Shown here: positions 63,282 to 64,000 of the stretch, piece after piece
Layout: each line of letters begins with the position of its first letter
Position numbering within the stretch: the stretch's first letter is position 1
Source of the DNA: SAR116 cluster bacterium AG-321-A13
GTDB lineage: Bacteria > Pseudomonadota > Alphaproteobacteria > Puniceispirillales > Marisalimonadaceae
Reading direction: 5' to 3'
DNA length: 64,000 bases
NCBI GenBank assembly: GCA_003283875.1
Contig: QBXD01000002.1
Location: 27,008-91,007 of the forward strand
Position numbers and translations under genes: made by a program
The notes under the pieces: model-generated
Databases searched by the model: none
Told to the model about the DNA's origin: nothing
What the model saw: the letters and a program-made list of their open reading frames with translations, nothing else

Positions 63282-64000
63282 ATGGGATCATTTCTAAGTA
63301 AATCTGAAACTTCTGACTTCCATCATAATGGTTATGTTATAGTTAAAAATTTTTTTAATGAAAAAGAAACGGAACTTTTACAGAATGCCTCAAGACAGGA
63401 TCCAGCCATAAGAGATCATTTATATGATAGAAAAGATTCTGAGGGTTTAACAACAAAAATGATGGCATGGAACCATCCTGACGATAGTATTTATGGCGTC
63501 ACGGCAAGATCAGAAAAAATTGTTGATACGATGGAAAGTTTACTAGGAGGTGAAGTTTATCACTATCACTCCAAAATCACTGCTAAAGAACCTTATGAAG
63601 GAGGCGCTTGGGAGTGGCATCAAGATTATGGTTATTGGTATAATAATGGATGTTTATTTCCACTTATGGCAACTGTAATGATTGCTTTGGATAAATGTAC
63701 TAGAGAAAATGGATGTTTACAGGTTTTATCAGGTTCAAACAACTTAGGTAGAATTGACCATGCATTGCTTGAGAGTGGACAAGTAGGAGTGGATCTTAAA
63801 AGAGTTGAGGAGGCAAAAAAACATCTAAATTTGGTTTATTGTGAAATGGACCCAGGCGATGTTTTGTTCTTTCATTGTAATACTCTCCATAGATCAGATA
63901 AAAATAATTCTCCTCATAGACGTTGGACGCTTTTATGTTGTTATAATGCAGCAAGAAATAATCCTTTTGTAGAGCATCATCATCCAAAATACACTCCTTT
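63282..64000 (+). CDS. phytanoyl-CoA dioxygenase (PhyH) family protein, cut by window end
   Basis: The frame opens at ATG 63282 and runs off the window with 239 residues visible. It is an Fe(II)/2-oxoglutarate dioxygenase: the iron triad appears as H113 and D115 in W-E-W-H-Q-D-Y-G-Y-W and H203 in C-N-T-L-H-R-S-D, and R214 in H-R-R-W is the usual 2-oxoglutarate arginine. Related enzymes hydroxylate phytanoyl-CoA, ectoine or other small metabolites; substrate is unknown. GGAG lies before the start. Members are common in marine bacteria. Confidence 0.87.
   Translation, partial: MGSFLSKSETSDFHHNGYVIVKNFFNEKETELLQNASRQDPAIRDHLYDRKDSEGLTTKMMAWNHPDDSIYGVTARSEKIVDTMESLLGGEVYHYHSKITAKEPYEGGAWEWHQDYGYWYNNGCLFPLMATVMIALDKCTRENGCLQVLSGSNNLGRIDHALLESGQVGVDLKRVEEAKKHLNLVYCEMDPGDVLFFHCNTLHRSDKNNSPHRRWTLLCCYNAARNNPFVEHHHPKYTP

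Noticed and set aside
1..64000. CRISPR arrays, insertion sequences, prophage or toxin-antitoxin modules
   Set aside because: No spaced direct repeats, transposase, integrase, capsid or toxin-like frames were seen in reading the window; nearly all sequence is accounted for by metabolic genes.

Overview
The window looks like a chromosomal segment of a free-living, AT-rich marine alphaproteobacterium. The taxonomic hint comes from several genes together: a DUF1013/TrcR-type cell-cycle regulator, COQ9 divergent from rpsU, a COQ7-type hydroxylase, a DUF3108 protein, a fused PntA subunit and an NrtS-like protein. The order or genus cannot be fixed from this sequence. Coding density is very high, most gaps are under 150 bp, and no stretch over 300 bp lacks a gene. 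I see no insertion sequence, integrase, phage gene or CRISPR array.

Layout. 1-7242: the end of a rhodanese-like gene, a thiamine-diphosphate enzyme with a TauE/SafE exporter, a convergent tripartite tricarboxylate transporter (tctCBA), a small TTG-start gene, and a COQ7/DCC pair. 7338-11859: a complete branched-chain amino acid type ABC transporter. 11860-15868: two small dimeric-barrel-like proteins, a class III aminotransferase, NrtS, DUF3108 and aroE. 15872-25327: an eight-gene minus-strand operon holding the leucine/isovalerate degradation route, extended by an AhpD-like protein, a second acyl-CoA dehydrogenase and a CoA-transferase. 25398-30501: TerB-like protein, glutamate dehydrogenase, ammonium transporter and a half-length GlnE (nitrogen assimilation). 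30632-37317: fbp-tkt-pgk-gap-rpe-gph, a Calvin-cycle-like set without Rubisco or phosphoribulokinase. 37298-46161: SDR, tRNA-Arg, a small secreted protein, haloacetate-dehalogenase-like hydrolase, oligoendopeptidase, AarF/ABC1 kinase and proton-translocating transhydrogenase. 46293-55725: rpsU, coq9, metA, purEK, trcR, ygfZ, leuA with a leader ORF, and lepA. 55847-64000: tRNA-Ser, two M20 hydrolases, two DMT exporters, yaaA, pyrE, an unknown protein and a PhyH dioxygenase cut by the window end.

How it fits together. The cell appears to import amino acids and organic acids through two binding-protein systems, burn leucine to acetyl-CoA and acetoacetate, release and recapture ammonium (Gdh, Amt, GlnE), run gluconeogenesis and the pentose-phosphate exchange reactions, and respire through ubiquinone. 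Both binding-protein operons carry a long perfect hairpin directly after the binding-protein gene, and the permease genes that follow have no clear Shine-Dalgarno sequence.

The most interesting signals are a 29-codon leader ORF before leuA with a terminator-like hairpin inside its coding region, a GlnE with only one nucleotidyltransferase half, the Rubisco-less cbb-like gene order, and stacked palindromes in front of tctC. I did not find a clearly new multi-gene defence or mobile system.
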